A DNA stretch of 5,540 nucleotides from Actinomycetota bacterium (GCA_003168295.1 PMST01000352.1:1-5540); one strand, 5' to 3'; counted from the first letter of the stretch, positions 1 to 5,103 are shown. The notes: generated by a model from the sequence alone, not told the origin. Translations and numbers: made by a program.

Positions 1-31
1 CCCCAAACGTGAAGACCACACACTTCGTCTT

Positions 32-93
32 TGATCTGCGGAAACGCCACCATGCGGAACCGGGTGCGCGCTCCGCTCGATGTGCGCAGCGCT
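32..93 (+). repeat. 62-bp diverged direct repeat, copy A
   Basis: This segment aligns without gaps to 4383-4444 in the same orientation. By eye 51 of 62 positions match, including the first 15 bases (TGATCTGCGGAAACG) and a run TCCGCTCGATG near the right end. The heptamer GACCACA also occurs shortly before both copies (14-20 and 4367-4373) with a 2-nt spacing difference. The two copies bracket the whole kinase operon and the small membrane gene. Substitutions are not spaced by codon position, so a conserved peptide is unlikely. It could be a dispersed intergenic repeat, or old flanking duplications of an inserted segment. Confidence 0.75.
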
Positions 94-152
94 CGTCGAG
101 CTTCCTTGCATCGCGCGGCCATCATGAGGACCATCAGCGAGAGTGACCGCAG

Positions 153-184
153 GTCGGCTGGGCTTCTTTGGAGGCCCTGCCGAC
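153..184. terminator. Interrupted strong hairpin, possible terminator
   Basis: GTCGGC (153-158) pairs with GCCGAC (179-184), and inside it GGGC (160-163) pairs with GCCC (174-177), separated by one T-T mismatch, with a 10-nt loop. That gives ten base pairs. No T-run follows on either strand, but many actinobacterial terminators lack one. It lies about 185 nt beyond the stop of the minus-strand response regulator, so it could be a secondary stop for that operon or a terminator for something left of the window. Confidence 0.3.
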
Positions 185-259
185 TCGGTGCTGTAGATCT
201 GTCCAGGCACAGCTCTCGTGCGTGATGCCCATATCAGCCAATACAGGAGCGGGAACGAC

Positions 260-277
260 GTTGGTACCGTTGGTACC
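260..277. repeat. Tandem 9-bp repeat GTTGGTACC x2
   Basis: Two identical units, 260-268 and 269-277, stand head to tail. Each contains the palindrome GGTACC, so the pair also reads as two palindromic half-sites spaced 9 bp apart, close to one helical turn. This could be a protein-binding site, but it is in a 3' intergenic region and no promoter is visible beside it. Confidence 0.5.
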
Positions 278-339
278 TGGGTATCGGGCGTTGCTAGTCC
301 GGGCACCGGCGGGGTTTTCCATACATCGGCTTGGGCTAA

Positions 340-353
340 CTCGCGGCGGCGAG
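340..353 (-). terminator. Short hairpin after the response-regulator stop
   Basis: CTCGC (340-344) and GCGAG (349-353) form a 5-bp GC-rich stem with a 4-nt loop, 15 nt past the TAG stop of the minus-strand operon. Position fits a terminator, but the stem is short and has no U-tract on the minus strand. Confidence 0.3.
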
Positions 354-368
354 GGAATCGTCGATCGG

Positions 369-1043
369 CTATTTCGCCGGCCGGCGTCCCGGGCTGATGA
401 TTCCGGTTTCGTATGCGAGCACGACTGCCTGGACACGGTCTCGTACCCCAAGTTTCATCAGGATGCGCGTGACGTGAGTCTTGATCGTCGTCTCGCCGAC
501 GATCAGCTGGGCCGCGATCTCGCCGTTGGTCAGCCCGCCGGCGAGTAGCCGGAAGACCTCGAGTTCCCGGGGGGTCATGTCGCCGAACCCGGGTGCGGTG
601 CTCACAGGTGTCCGGGCGGCGGCGAACTCCTCGATCAGGCGGCGGGTGATGCTGGGCGCGAGCAGCGCATCGCCCTCACGGACGGTACGTATGCCTGCGG
701 TCAGCTGGTGGGCGGGTACGTCTTTGAGCAAGAATCCGCTCGCTCCGGCACGCAGGGCGTCGTAGACGTACTCATCCAGGTCGAAAGTAGTCAGGATCAG
801 CACGCTCGTCCTGGGCTCGCGGTTTTCGGCCAGGATGCGGCGGGTAGCTTCGATGCCGTCGAACTCGGGCATGCGGATATCCATGAGCACGACGTCCGGT
901 CGCAGCTCGCGAGTCAGGCTGACCGCTTCGGCGCCGGTGGCCGCTTCGCCGACCACTTCGATGTCGGGCTCGGCCGCGAGGATCATCCGGAACCCGGCGC
1001 GGATCAGTTGCTGGTCGTCGGCGATCACGACGCGCACGGTCAC
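369..1043 (-). CDS. NarL/FixJ-family (LuxR-type HTH) response regulator
   Basis: DNA-binding response regulator of 224 residues, the usual length for the NarL family. The receiver domain (about 3-120) shows the acidic pair D9-D10, phosphoacceptor D55 in LMDIRMPEFDG, T85 in ILTTFD and K107 in GFLLKD, so all switch residues are present. The LuxR-type helix-turn-helix covers about 153-215 (MTPRELEVFRLLAGGLTNGEIA, then the recognition helix near TTIKTHVTRI). Start: GTG at 1043 overlaps the kinase stop as GTGA, and AAGGAG lies 7 nt upstream (1056-1051) inside the kinase gene; the open frame extends upstream only as a shadow of the kinase. Translational coupling and domain type make it the partner of the adjacent kinase: phosphorylated D55 would drive dimerisation and promoter binding. 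Its targets are unknown; the divergent intergenic region is an obvious candidate. Confidence 0.94.
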   Translation of the reverse strand: MTVRVVIADDQQLIRAGFRMILAAEPDIEVVGEAATGAEAVSLTRELRPDVVLMDIRMPEFDGIEATRRILAENREPRTSVLILTTFDLDEYVYDALRAGASGFLLKDVPAHQLTAGIRTVREGDALLAPSITRRLIEEFAAARTPVSTAPGFGDMTPRELEVFRLLAGGLTNGEIAAQLIVGETTIKTHVTRILMKLGVRDRVQAVVLAYETGIISPGRRPAK

Positions 1044-3403
1044 GCGAGCGCTCCTTGCCGGCCGCGAGGCAGGAACGCGACGAACCGCCAGCCATCCTCG
1101 TCGCGGGTGCCCGGGTGCAGTTTCCCTCCGCAGAGCGCGACCCGCTCGCGCATCGCGGCCGTGGGCCAGCCACTCGGCTCCCGGCAATGTGCGGTGAGAC
1201 AAAGCTCGAGGTCTTCCGTACCGAAGCGCAGGATGACGCCGACTGCTTGCCGGCCGGCGCTTTGCAGGCCTTCCTCGAGGATCCGGTAGATTCCGAGATC
1301 CACCCCGGCGGGCAGCGTTCCTGGCTCACCGTGAACGCTCAGCTCGACCGGCTGACCACGGTCGCGCGCCCGCTGGATGAGCGTATAGATCTGGTCTACC
1401 CCCGGCTGCGGATGGCGCTCGCCGATGTGGCCGACGTGGCGCAGGACGCCGAGGATGCGGCGCATCTCCGCGAGCGTCTGGCGGCCGGTGCCCTCGATCG
1501 CGCCCATCACTGTGTCGGCTCGCGCGGGATCGTGGTCGAGCAGGCTTCGGGCCGCTTCGGACTGGACCACCATCGCGGCGACGCTGTGCGCCACCATCGC
1601 GTGCAGCTCGCGCGCGATTCGCGTGCGCTCCCCGGCGACAGCCAGCCGCGCGCGGTCTTCGCGCTCGGCTGCCAGCCGTGCGGACGTGCGCTGAAGCTCT
1701 GAGGTCACCACGCGACGCGCGCGGATCGCGCGGCCGGCGGCCCACGCCGCCGTAATGGTGAACGCCGCGCCCGCAAAGTCGCCGGCCGTCCCGTGGTGCA
1801 CGATCAGCTCGCCGGCCGCGCCCCCGGCAAAGATCCCGAGTCCGATTACCGCCTTGCGCCGGTTCTCCCAGGCGGCGACCGTGTAGGCAGGAATCAAGTA
1901 AATGGCGGGCCCGCTCAGCGGTGAGTGGCTCAGCGAGGTGAGATACCGGTTCATCACTGTGGCGAGCGTCCCGACCACGATCAGGAACACCAGCGGCGAG
2001 CGGCGGCGCCAGATAGCAGCCAGTGCCATCGCGGCCACGGCGACCATGTTCAGCACCAGCGGCCCGCGATGATGGCTGCTGGTCAGCACCGCGAATTCCA
2101 ATGTCACCAGCAGCGCGCCCGCGAGGGCCGGGTCCAGCCAGGGCCACCGCACACCTCCGGCCGGGGCCGTCACCCGATCGCCGCTGGGCGGTGACGTGGC
2201 CACCGGGGAAGAGGAGATGATCCCGTCGAACGGGATTCGCGCCCGGACCTCAAACCCCCCGCCCGCGCGGGGTCCCGCGCGCAGCTCACCGCCGAACAAC
2301 GCGACGCGCTCACCCATCCCGATCAGCCCGTGGCCCGGCTCGCCGCCATTGCGCCCGCCCGCCGGTCCGTGCCCGCTGTCGGTTACCCCGAGCTCAAGTT
2401 CGCCGGCGCCGAAGCTCACACTCACCTGTGCGCTGGCGGAACCGGAGTGCTTGATCGCGTTGGTTAGCGCCTCCTGCAAGACGCGGTAAGCGACCAGATC
2501 CAGGCCTGGCAAAAGCGGCTGCCGACGCCCCTCGACGTGCACCTGCACCGATAGCCCGGCCGCGCAGGCACGGTTCACGAGCGCATCCAGCTGCGCGAGA
2601 CCGGCCGCTGCCGGTACCGCGAGCTGGTCGTGCTCACGGCGCAGCGCACCGACGATCAGCCGCAGCTCCACGAGCGCTCCGCGCCCCGAGCTCTGAACGA
2701 CGTCAAGTGCCATCCGGGCGGCCTGGAGATCCCCGCACGCGACCCGACGGGCGGCGGTCGTCTGGATCACCATCACGGTCACGTTATGGGCGATCACGTC
2801 ATGCAGCTCCCGCGCGATCCGGTTACGCTCCTCAGCAGCGGCGCGGGCCGCGCGAACCTTCTGCTCGTCCTGCAACCGCGCCGTGGTTGCCTCAAGCTCG
2901 CGCGTCAGCATGCTGCGGGTCGCGAGCGTGCGCCCGGCGGCGAACGGCAGGCCACCCGCCAGTACCCATACCCCGAGCACCTCGGACACCGTCCCGCCGG
3001 CCGGGCTGTATGAGATCACCGCGGCCGCTCCTAGCCAGCATGCGAACACGACCGCCGATACCAGGACGCTCCTGCGGCCCCGGGTACGACGGCCAAGCAG
3101 ATAGAAGTCCAGCGCGATGGCCGCCAGCTCGAACGCGCCGTCTCCGGCGTACACGCTCGCGCGCTGAAACGCGATCAGCCCGGTGATGGCGATCAGCGTG
3201 GCCAGGACCGCGTTCACCCGCCTCCATGCGACGCTGCCGGTGAGCAGGACCAGCGACACAATCGCCAGCGCGTTCAGCGCACGACGGGGTTCCGAGGCAG
3301 CGTCAGCAAAAGCGCCCGCCGTCAACAGCACGGCGAGAACCCAGTCGACCACACGCAGGTCAACCGCCCGTACCCACCCAGGAAGGGCGCGTTCGCTGCT
3401 CAC
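1040..3403 (-). CDS. Tandem-fused NarL-type sensor histidine kinase; second kinase half degenerate
   Basis: Membrane sensor kinase of 787 residues, about twice the length of a typical DesK/NarL-type kinase, because two whole modules are joined. Module 1: about six hydrophobic helices (about 20-158), a charged linker, HisKA_3 with phospho-acceptor H201 followed by D202 (ARELHDVIAH), and a HATPase domain (about 299-391) with N-box N315 (LTNAIKH), G1 D342-S-G-H-G and G2 GHGLIGM. Module 2 repeats the plan: about six helices (about 423-559), HisKA_3 with H601 (ARELHAMVAH) and an ATPase-like fold (about 699-779). Module 2 has A602 instead of the acidic residue, Q-S instead of the N-box T-N, no DxGxG and no glycines in the G2 region, though MRERVALCGG survives. 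Known from the family: those residues bind Mg-ATP or support phosphotransfer. Inference: module 1 is the kinase and module 2 a regulatory pseudokinase. Start: GTG at 3403 is chosen because a TACCGT box ends 6 nt before it; GTG at 3409 or 3436 are alternatives. It is co-transcribed with the downstream regulator. Confidence 0.93.
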   Translation of the reverse strand: MSSERALPGWVRAVDLRVVDWVLAVLLTAGAFADAASEPRRALNALAIVSLVLLTGSVAWRRVNAVLATLIAITGLIAFQRASVYAGDGAFELAAIALDFYLLGRRTRGRRSVLVSAVVFACWLGAAAVISYSPAGGTVSEVLGVWVLAGGLPFAAGRTLATRSMLTRELEATTARLQDEQKVRAARAAAEERNRIARELHDVIAHNVTVMVIQTTAARRVACGDLQAARMALDVVQSSGRGALVELRLIVGALRREHDQLAVPAAAGLAQLDALVNRACAAGLSVQVHVEGRRQPLLPGLDLVAYRVLQEALTNAIKHSGSASAQVSVSFGAGELELGVTDSGHGPAGGRNGGEPGHGLIGMGERVALFGGELRAGPRAGGGFEVRARIPFDGIISSSPVATSPPSGDRVTAPAGGVRWPWLDPALAGALLVTLEFAVLTSSHHRGPLVLNMVAVAAMALAAIWRRRSPLVFLIVVGTLATVMNRYLTSLSHSPLSGPAIYLIPAYTVAAWENRRKAVIGLGIFAGGAAGELIVHHGTAGDFAGAAFTITAAWAAGRAIRARRVVTSELQRTSARLAAEREDRARLAVAGERTRIARELHAMVAHSVAAMVVQSEAARSLLDHDPARADTVMGAIEGTGRQTLAEMRRILGVLRHVGHIGERHPQPGVDQIYTLIQRARDRGQPVELSVHGEPGTLPAGVDLGIYRILEEGLQSAGRQAVGVILRFGTEDLELCLTAHCREPSGWPTAAMRERVALCGGKLHPGTRDEDGWRFVAFLPRGRQGALA

Positions 3404-3409
3404 AAGCAC

Positions 3410-3415
3410 ACGGTA
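3410..3415 (-). promoter_or_regulatory. Putative -10 box for a leaderless kinase transcript
   Basis: On the minus strand TACCGT fits the actinobacterial TAnnnT -10 consensus and is followed after 6 nt by the GTG at 3403, placing transcription start at or next to the start codon. No recognisable -35 hexamer lies 16-19 nt upstream. The same box-to-start spacing is seen at the cyclase gene (5092-5106). Confidence 0.45.
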
Positions 3416-3445
3416 GCGTCCCGCGCACAGCCCCACATCCTCCGA

Positions 3446-3489
3446 AGCGGCGACGGGGGTCCTACTAAAGCAGGACCCCCGTCGCCGCT
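3446..3489. promoter_or_regulatory. Perfect 18-bp inverted repeat in the divergent intergenic region
   Basis: Arms 3446-3463 and 3472-3489 are exact reverse complements and enclose the 8-nt loop ACTAAAGC. The stem is very GC-rich with a G5/C5 run. It looks like a rho-independent terminator without a T-run, yet the genes on both sides point away from it, so it does not end either. If the kinase transcript starts at 3403 the hairpin lies upstream of the promoter; if it starts farther right the hairpin is in the 5' leader. It could be an operator, an insulator against transcription between the two units, or an attenuator. Confidence 0.85.
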
Positions 3490-3556
3490 AATCAGCCATA
3501 AGTCCACACCAAGTCGCACTCCCAGATGACGACAACGGACCCGATCACCGGGACGC

Positions 3557-3586
3557 TTGAGCTGACCAGCCCACGCGGCGGATAAC
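3557..3586 (+). promoter_or_regulatory. Putative promoter of the small membrane protein gene
   Basis: TTGAGC (3557-3562) and GATAAC (3581-3586) are spaced 18 bp and resemble a sigma-70-class -35/-10 pair. Transcription would begin near 3593, giving a leader of roughly 40 nt to the ATG at 3636. The match is moderate and purely by eye. Confidence 0.35.
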
Positions 3587-3635
3587 CCGCATGAATGGGC
3601 CGCCGGTCGCAGCCATCAATCAAGGGAGAACGACA

Positions 3636-3863
3636 ATGTCAGATCGCTGGAATCACCTGGCTGCCAGCCGCCGGACCTACATCATCCTGGTTGTCGCACT
3701 CCCGATCTTCTTCGTCCTCGGGAACCAGGGAGGCGGCAAGAACGGTAACCCCTTCATCCTGGGCGTCCCGATCTGCCTCTTGATGCTGCTCGCGTTCGGG
3801 GTCACCGCCGGCATCCGGTGGCGATCCTCACGCCGCCGCCATAACCTTGACCCCGTCGATTAG
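3636..3863 (+). CDS. Small two-helix membrane protein, function unknown
   Basis: Protein of 75 residues that I do not recognise. It has a short basic N-terminus (RR at 12-13), a hydrophobic helix at about 15-29, a polar glycine-rich loop (GNQGGGKNGN, 29-38), a second helix at about 39-60, and a strongly basic tail (RWRSSRRRH, 61-69) ending in acidic residues. The basic flanks on both ends suggest a hairpin topology with both termini in the cytoplasm. The ATG at 3636 is chosen because AGGGAG (3623-3628) lies 7 nt upstream; an in-frame ATG at 3591 would add 15 unremarkable residues and has no such site. It is transcribed divergently from the kinase operon, about 230 bp away, so it may be a target or accessory of that system, but nothing in the sequence proves it. 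Membership in a named family cannot be judged. Confidence 0.75.
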   Translation: MSDRWNHLAASRRTYIILVVALPIFFVLGNQGGGKNGNPFILGVPICLLMLLAFGVTAGIRWRSSRRRHNLDPVD

Positions 3864-3872
3864 AGCGGACCT

Positions 3873-3918
3873 GCGGTCGGATGACCGCGAGCAGTGATTC
3901 ACCAACCGAACACTGCTC
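3873..3918 (+). terminator. Two consecutive hairpins after the small membrane gene
   Basis: GCGGTC (3873-3878) pairs with GACCGC (3883-3888) around a GGAT loop, and directly after it GAGCAGTG (3889-3896) pairs with CACTGCTC (3911-3918) around a 14-nt loop. They begin 10 nt after the TAG stop at 3863. There is no T-run, but position and back-to-back stems fit an actinobacterial terminator for the plus-strand gene. Confidence 0.5.
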
Positions 3919-4328
3919 ATGGCGCCAGCGCCGCCCGTGAGCGCGCAGAACCGCCTTATCTGGACGCCTCCGCGAGGCCTATATAGGACTTCCCATAGCG
4001 TCCATAACGGCTGCTACGCGAGCGCCGTTGCGCTCACCACGGGGTTAATCTGGCGACGCTCCCGAGAGGGCTCGCTTGCTTGCGGGAATGCGGCGGGTAG
4101 CCCGAGGTGTGGGAACAGATCTCACGTGCCACAGCCGCGCACCGATTGGGTGGCGGCCATGATCACGCCAACGACGGTCGCGGTGGTCCTGGGTGGGGTC
4201 GCTGTCCTGCCTGGTGGACGGGGTGTATCGGGTCCTGCTAGCGTGAATCTTGCACCTTCCGCCTAGCGCGGTTCCGCTCGTCAGTGACGTCCGTTTTTCC
4301 AGGTCCGCATAGCGCTTAGCGCGGTTGA
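3919..4328. other. Non-coding stretch left of the tRNA remnant
   Basis: Open frames exist on both strands (a plus-strand frame of 115 codons ends at 4266), but they have no ribosome binding site or family resemblance and I do not call a gene. Visible structure: a nested inverted repeat TGGACGC (3961-3967) with GCGTCCA (3998-4004) that encloses a small GCCTC/GAGGC hairpin (3966-3978) and the AT-rich palindrome CCTATATAGG (3978-3987). Near the right end TAGCGCGGTT occurs twice (4264-4273 and 4317-4326), and CGCATAGCGCTTA (4306-4318) recurs at 4434-4446. This region is probably the end of an inserted or rearranged segment. Confidence 0.5.
4306..4318 (+). repeat. 13-bp direct repeat, left copy
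   Basis: CGCATAGCGCTTA here is identical to 4434-4446. The two copies enclose the tRNA-Phe fragment and repeat copy B. They may be recombinase arm sites, a target-site duplication or a recombination scar. Confidence 0.7.
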
Positions 4329-4371
4329 CCTGAAAAGGGGAAGGTCGACAGTTCGATCCTGTCCCTGACCA
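4329..4371 (+). pseudogene. 3' half of a tRNA-Phe(GAA) gene, probable attachment-site remnant
   Basis: The sequence reads as tRNA positions 31-73: anticodon loop CTGAAAA (4330-4336) with anticodon GAA, 3' anticodon stem GGGGA, variable loop AGGTC (4342-4346), a perfect T-arm (GACAG, loop TTCGATC, CTGTC; 4347-4363), acceptor 3' strand CCTGACC (4364-4370) and discriminator A. The 5' half is missing: upstream there is no D-arm, no GGTCAGG acceptor strand and no CCCC to pair with the anticodon stem. It cannot make a working tRNA. Known: tyrosine-recombinase elements integrate in tRNA anticodon or T loops and leave a copy of the 3' half at the far end. A break exactly at the anticodon loop fits that. 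An intact tRNA-Phe would then lie to the left of this window. No integrase gene is visible here. Confidence 0.72.
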
Positions 4372-4382
4372 CATAGTCCCTC

Positions 4383-4444
4383 TGATCTGCGGAAACGTCG
4401 CCTGACGGAACAGGGTGCGCCGTCCGCTCGATGCGCATAGCGCT
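4383..4444 (+). repeat. 62-bp diverged direct repeat, copy B
   Basis: Counterpart of copy A (32-93), gap-free with about 51 of 62 matches. It starts 11 nt after the tRNA-Phe fragment and ends at the point where the IS110 transposase reading frame breaks off. Its right end overlaps the second 13-bp repeat. Confidence 0.75.
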
Positions 4445-4446
4445 TA
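4434..4446 (+). repeat. 13-bp direct repeat, right copy, at the transposase breakpoint
   Basis: Identical to 4306-4318. Its last three bases form the fortuitous TAA stop of the truncated minus-strand transposase, so transposon homology ends at 4447. Confidence 0.7.
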
Positions 4447-4620
4447 TCCCGAACCGCCCAGCCAGCCCAGCAGGCGGGCGTAGCCGTCCAGGGTAACCGG
4501 GAACTCCTGGACGCAGAGCAGCACGCCGATGGGATCCAGCGCGGCGGCGACATGCATGTCAGCGCGGGTGTCCACGCCGCCGGTAATGACGCGTGCGTCT
4601 TCTACGATGGTCAATGCCAT
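4444..4620 (-). pseudogene. IS110-family transposase, N-terminal fragment
   Basis: Only 58 residues remain of a protein that is normally about 350-450 residues long. The fragment matches the start of the DEDD (RuvC-like) domain: a beta-strand with the motif GGVDTRADMHVAA, where D17 is the first catalytic aspartate, then ALDPIGVLLCVQEFPVT and GYARLLGWLGG, typical of actinobacterial members. The remaining DEDD residues and the C-terminal serine domain are absent, so it is inactive. Start: ATG at 4620, with AAAAGGG immediately upstream and the known N-terminal pattern beginning about 12 residues in; the frame is open farther upstream but without homology-like sequence. The frame ends at a TAA supplied by the adjoining 13-bp repeat. 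Arginine at position 19 and methionine at 22 replace the His/Lys and Thr often seen there, in keeping with decay. Confidence 0.8.
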
Positions 4621-4752
4621 CCCTTTTCGCTGGTTGAAGGGGTGGCACGCACCCGCTGGCCGCCGGACCTGTGAACCCCGGCCTCTTGCACAGGACGGGC
4701 AGATCGGGACGGCACCGCCGGTGGGTGCCGGATAAAACCTGGGCCCGGCCGA

Positions 4753-4795
4753 CGAATCGTTAGCAGGACAGCCCGAGAGGGCGTCAGCCGATTCG
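4753..4795 (-). ncRNA. Candidate bridge-RNA hairpin of the IS110 remnant
   Basis: CGAATCG (4753-4759) pairs with CGATTCG (4789-4795). Inside it are a 2-bp GC stem, a GAC/GTC stem (4767-4769 with 4783-4785), one bulged A and GCCC/GGGC (4771-4774 with 4779-4782) closing a 4-nt loop. Asymmetric internal loops within a long hairpin are a feature of IS110 bridge RNAs, and the position upstream of the transposase fits. Structure was judged by eye; the RNA assignment is inference. Confidence 0.22.
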
Positions 4796-4826
4796 GAGGT
4801 CAGGCCGGGACCCAGGCCCCCGACCC

Positions 4827-4845
4827 CACGCACGCACGCACGCAC
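4827..4845. repeat. CACG tetranucleotide tandem repeat
   Basis: Nearly five consecutive CACG units. It lies in non-coding DNA about 260 bp before the cyclase start. Copy number may vary by slippage. Confidence 0.85.
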
Positions 4846-5063
4846 CACCGCAAAACCGTGCAAGCCGGGCCGGAAGCACAATCCTCCCTACCTATTCCGG
4901 CGTGGCGATCCGACCTCGGGTGCTCGGCAGCAGGGCCGCCCGATTTCCTCGTTCTGGCGTCGGGAAGCGTTAGCGATCGGCGCCCGCCGTGCGGGTGGTC
5001 AGCGAGCCGGTCAGCGGCCGGGGCCATCCGGGTGGGCGGGTCTGGCGTGATGGTGTGCCCGGC

Positions 5064-5097
5064 GGCAGCTGCCATGGCCGGTCCGGCCTTCTACGCT
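5064..5097 (+). promoter_or_regulatory. Putative leaderless promoter of the cyclase-domain gene, with overlapping palindrome
   Basis: CTGCCA (5069-5074, four of six matches to TTGACA) and TACGCT (5092-5097, TAnnnT) are separated by 17 bp. The GTG start follows the -10 box by 6 nt, so the mRNA would begin at its start codon. The 10-bp palindrome GGCAGCTGCC (5064-5073) overlaps the -35 and could be an operator. Confidence 0.5.
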
Positions 5098-5103
5098 GTT
5101 GGG

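Larger units (their letters stand above)
1..368. other. Non-coding stretch downstream of the response regulator
   Basis: I see no credible gene here. The short open frames on both strands have no family resemblance, no ribosome binding site and no membrane or signal features. What it does hold is one copy of a 62-bp diverged repeat (32-93), an interrupted hairpin (153-184), two tandem 9-bp units each containing the palindrome GGTACC (260-277) and a small hairpin (340-353) right after the stop of the minus-strand operon. It is therefore the 3' flank of that operon plus unrelated repeat material. Confidence 0.6.
4621..5063. other. Non-coding stretch: probable IS110 end and cyclase upstream region
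   Basis: No gene is called. A plus-strand frame continuous with the cyclase is open from 4675, but this reflects high GC. Beside the transposase start the sequence can fold: CGGCACC/GGTGCCG (4710-4716 with 4724-4730) and a longer nested hairpin at 4753-4795. A CACG microsatellite occupies 4827-4845. In the IS110 group the guide (bridge) RNA is encoded in the non-coding end upstream of the transposase on the same strand, so the part next to 4620 is probably that end. The outer boundary of the element cannot be placed because these elements lack terminal inverted repeats. Confidence 0.5.

Noticed and set aside
1..20. A second tRNA 3' end before repeat copy A, suggested by GACCACA
   Set aside because: The preceding bases do not form a T-arm or match the acceptor strand seen at 4364-4370.
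31..225. 64-codon plus-strand frame across repeat copy A
   Set aside because: Copy B has a stop in the corresponding frame and substitutions show no codon pattern, so coding is not supported.
708..1289. Long open frames on the plus strand opposite the kinase and regulator
   Set aside because: They are antisense shadows of well-supported genes, created by high GC; no family motifs or ribosome binding sites.
3446..3489. Terminator of the kinase operon or of the small membrane gene
   Set aside because: It lies at the 5' side of both genes, so it cannot end either transcript.
3919..4266. 115-codon plus-strand frame, with an internal ATG at 4159
   Set aside because: No ribosome binding site, no recognisable domain, no plausible composition; treated as non-coding.
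4281..4371. Intact tRNA ending at 4371
   Set aside because: GTCAG near 4279 partly complements the acceptor strand, but there is no D-arm and the anticodon stem does not pair, so only a 3' half is supported.
4045..4374. 109-codon minus-strand frame across the tRNA fragment
   Set aside because: Its N-terminal string (GTGSNCRPSPFQ) is a typical antisense translation of a tRNA 3' half, not a protein.
5047..5103. Earlier starts for the cyclase gene (GTG 5047, ATG 5050, ATG 5074)
   Set aside because: In frame, but without ribosome binding sites; the -10 box and family N-terminus favour GTG 5104. Not fully excluded.
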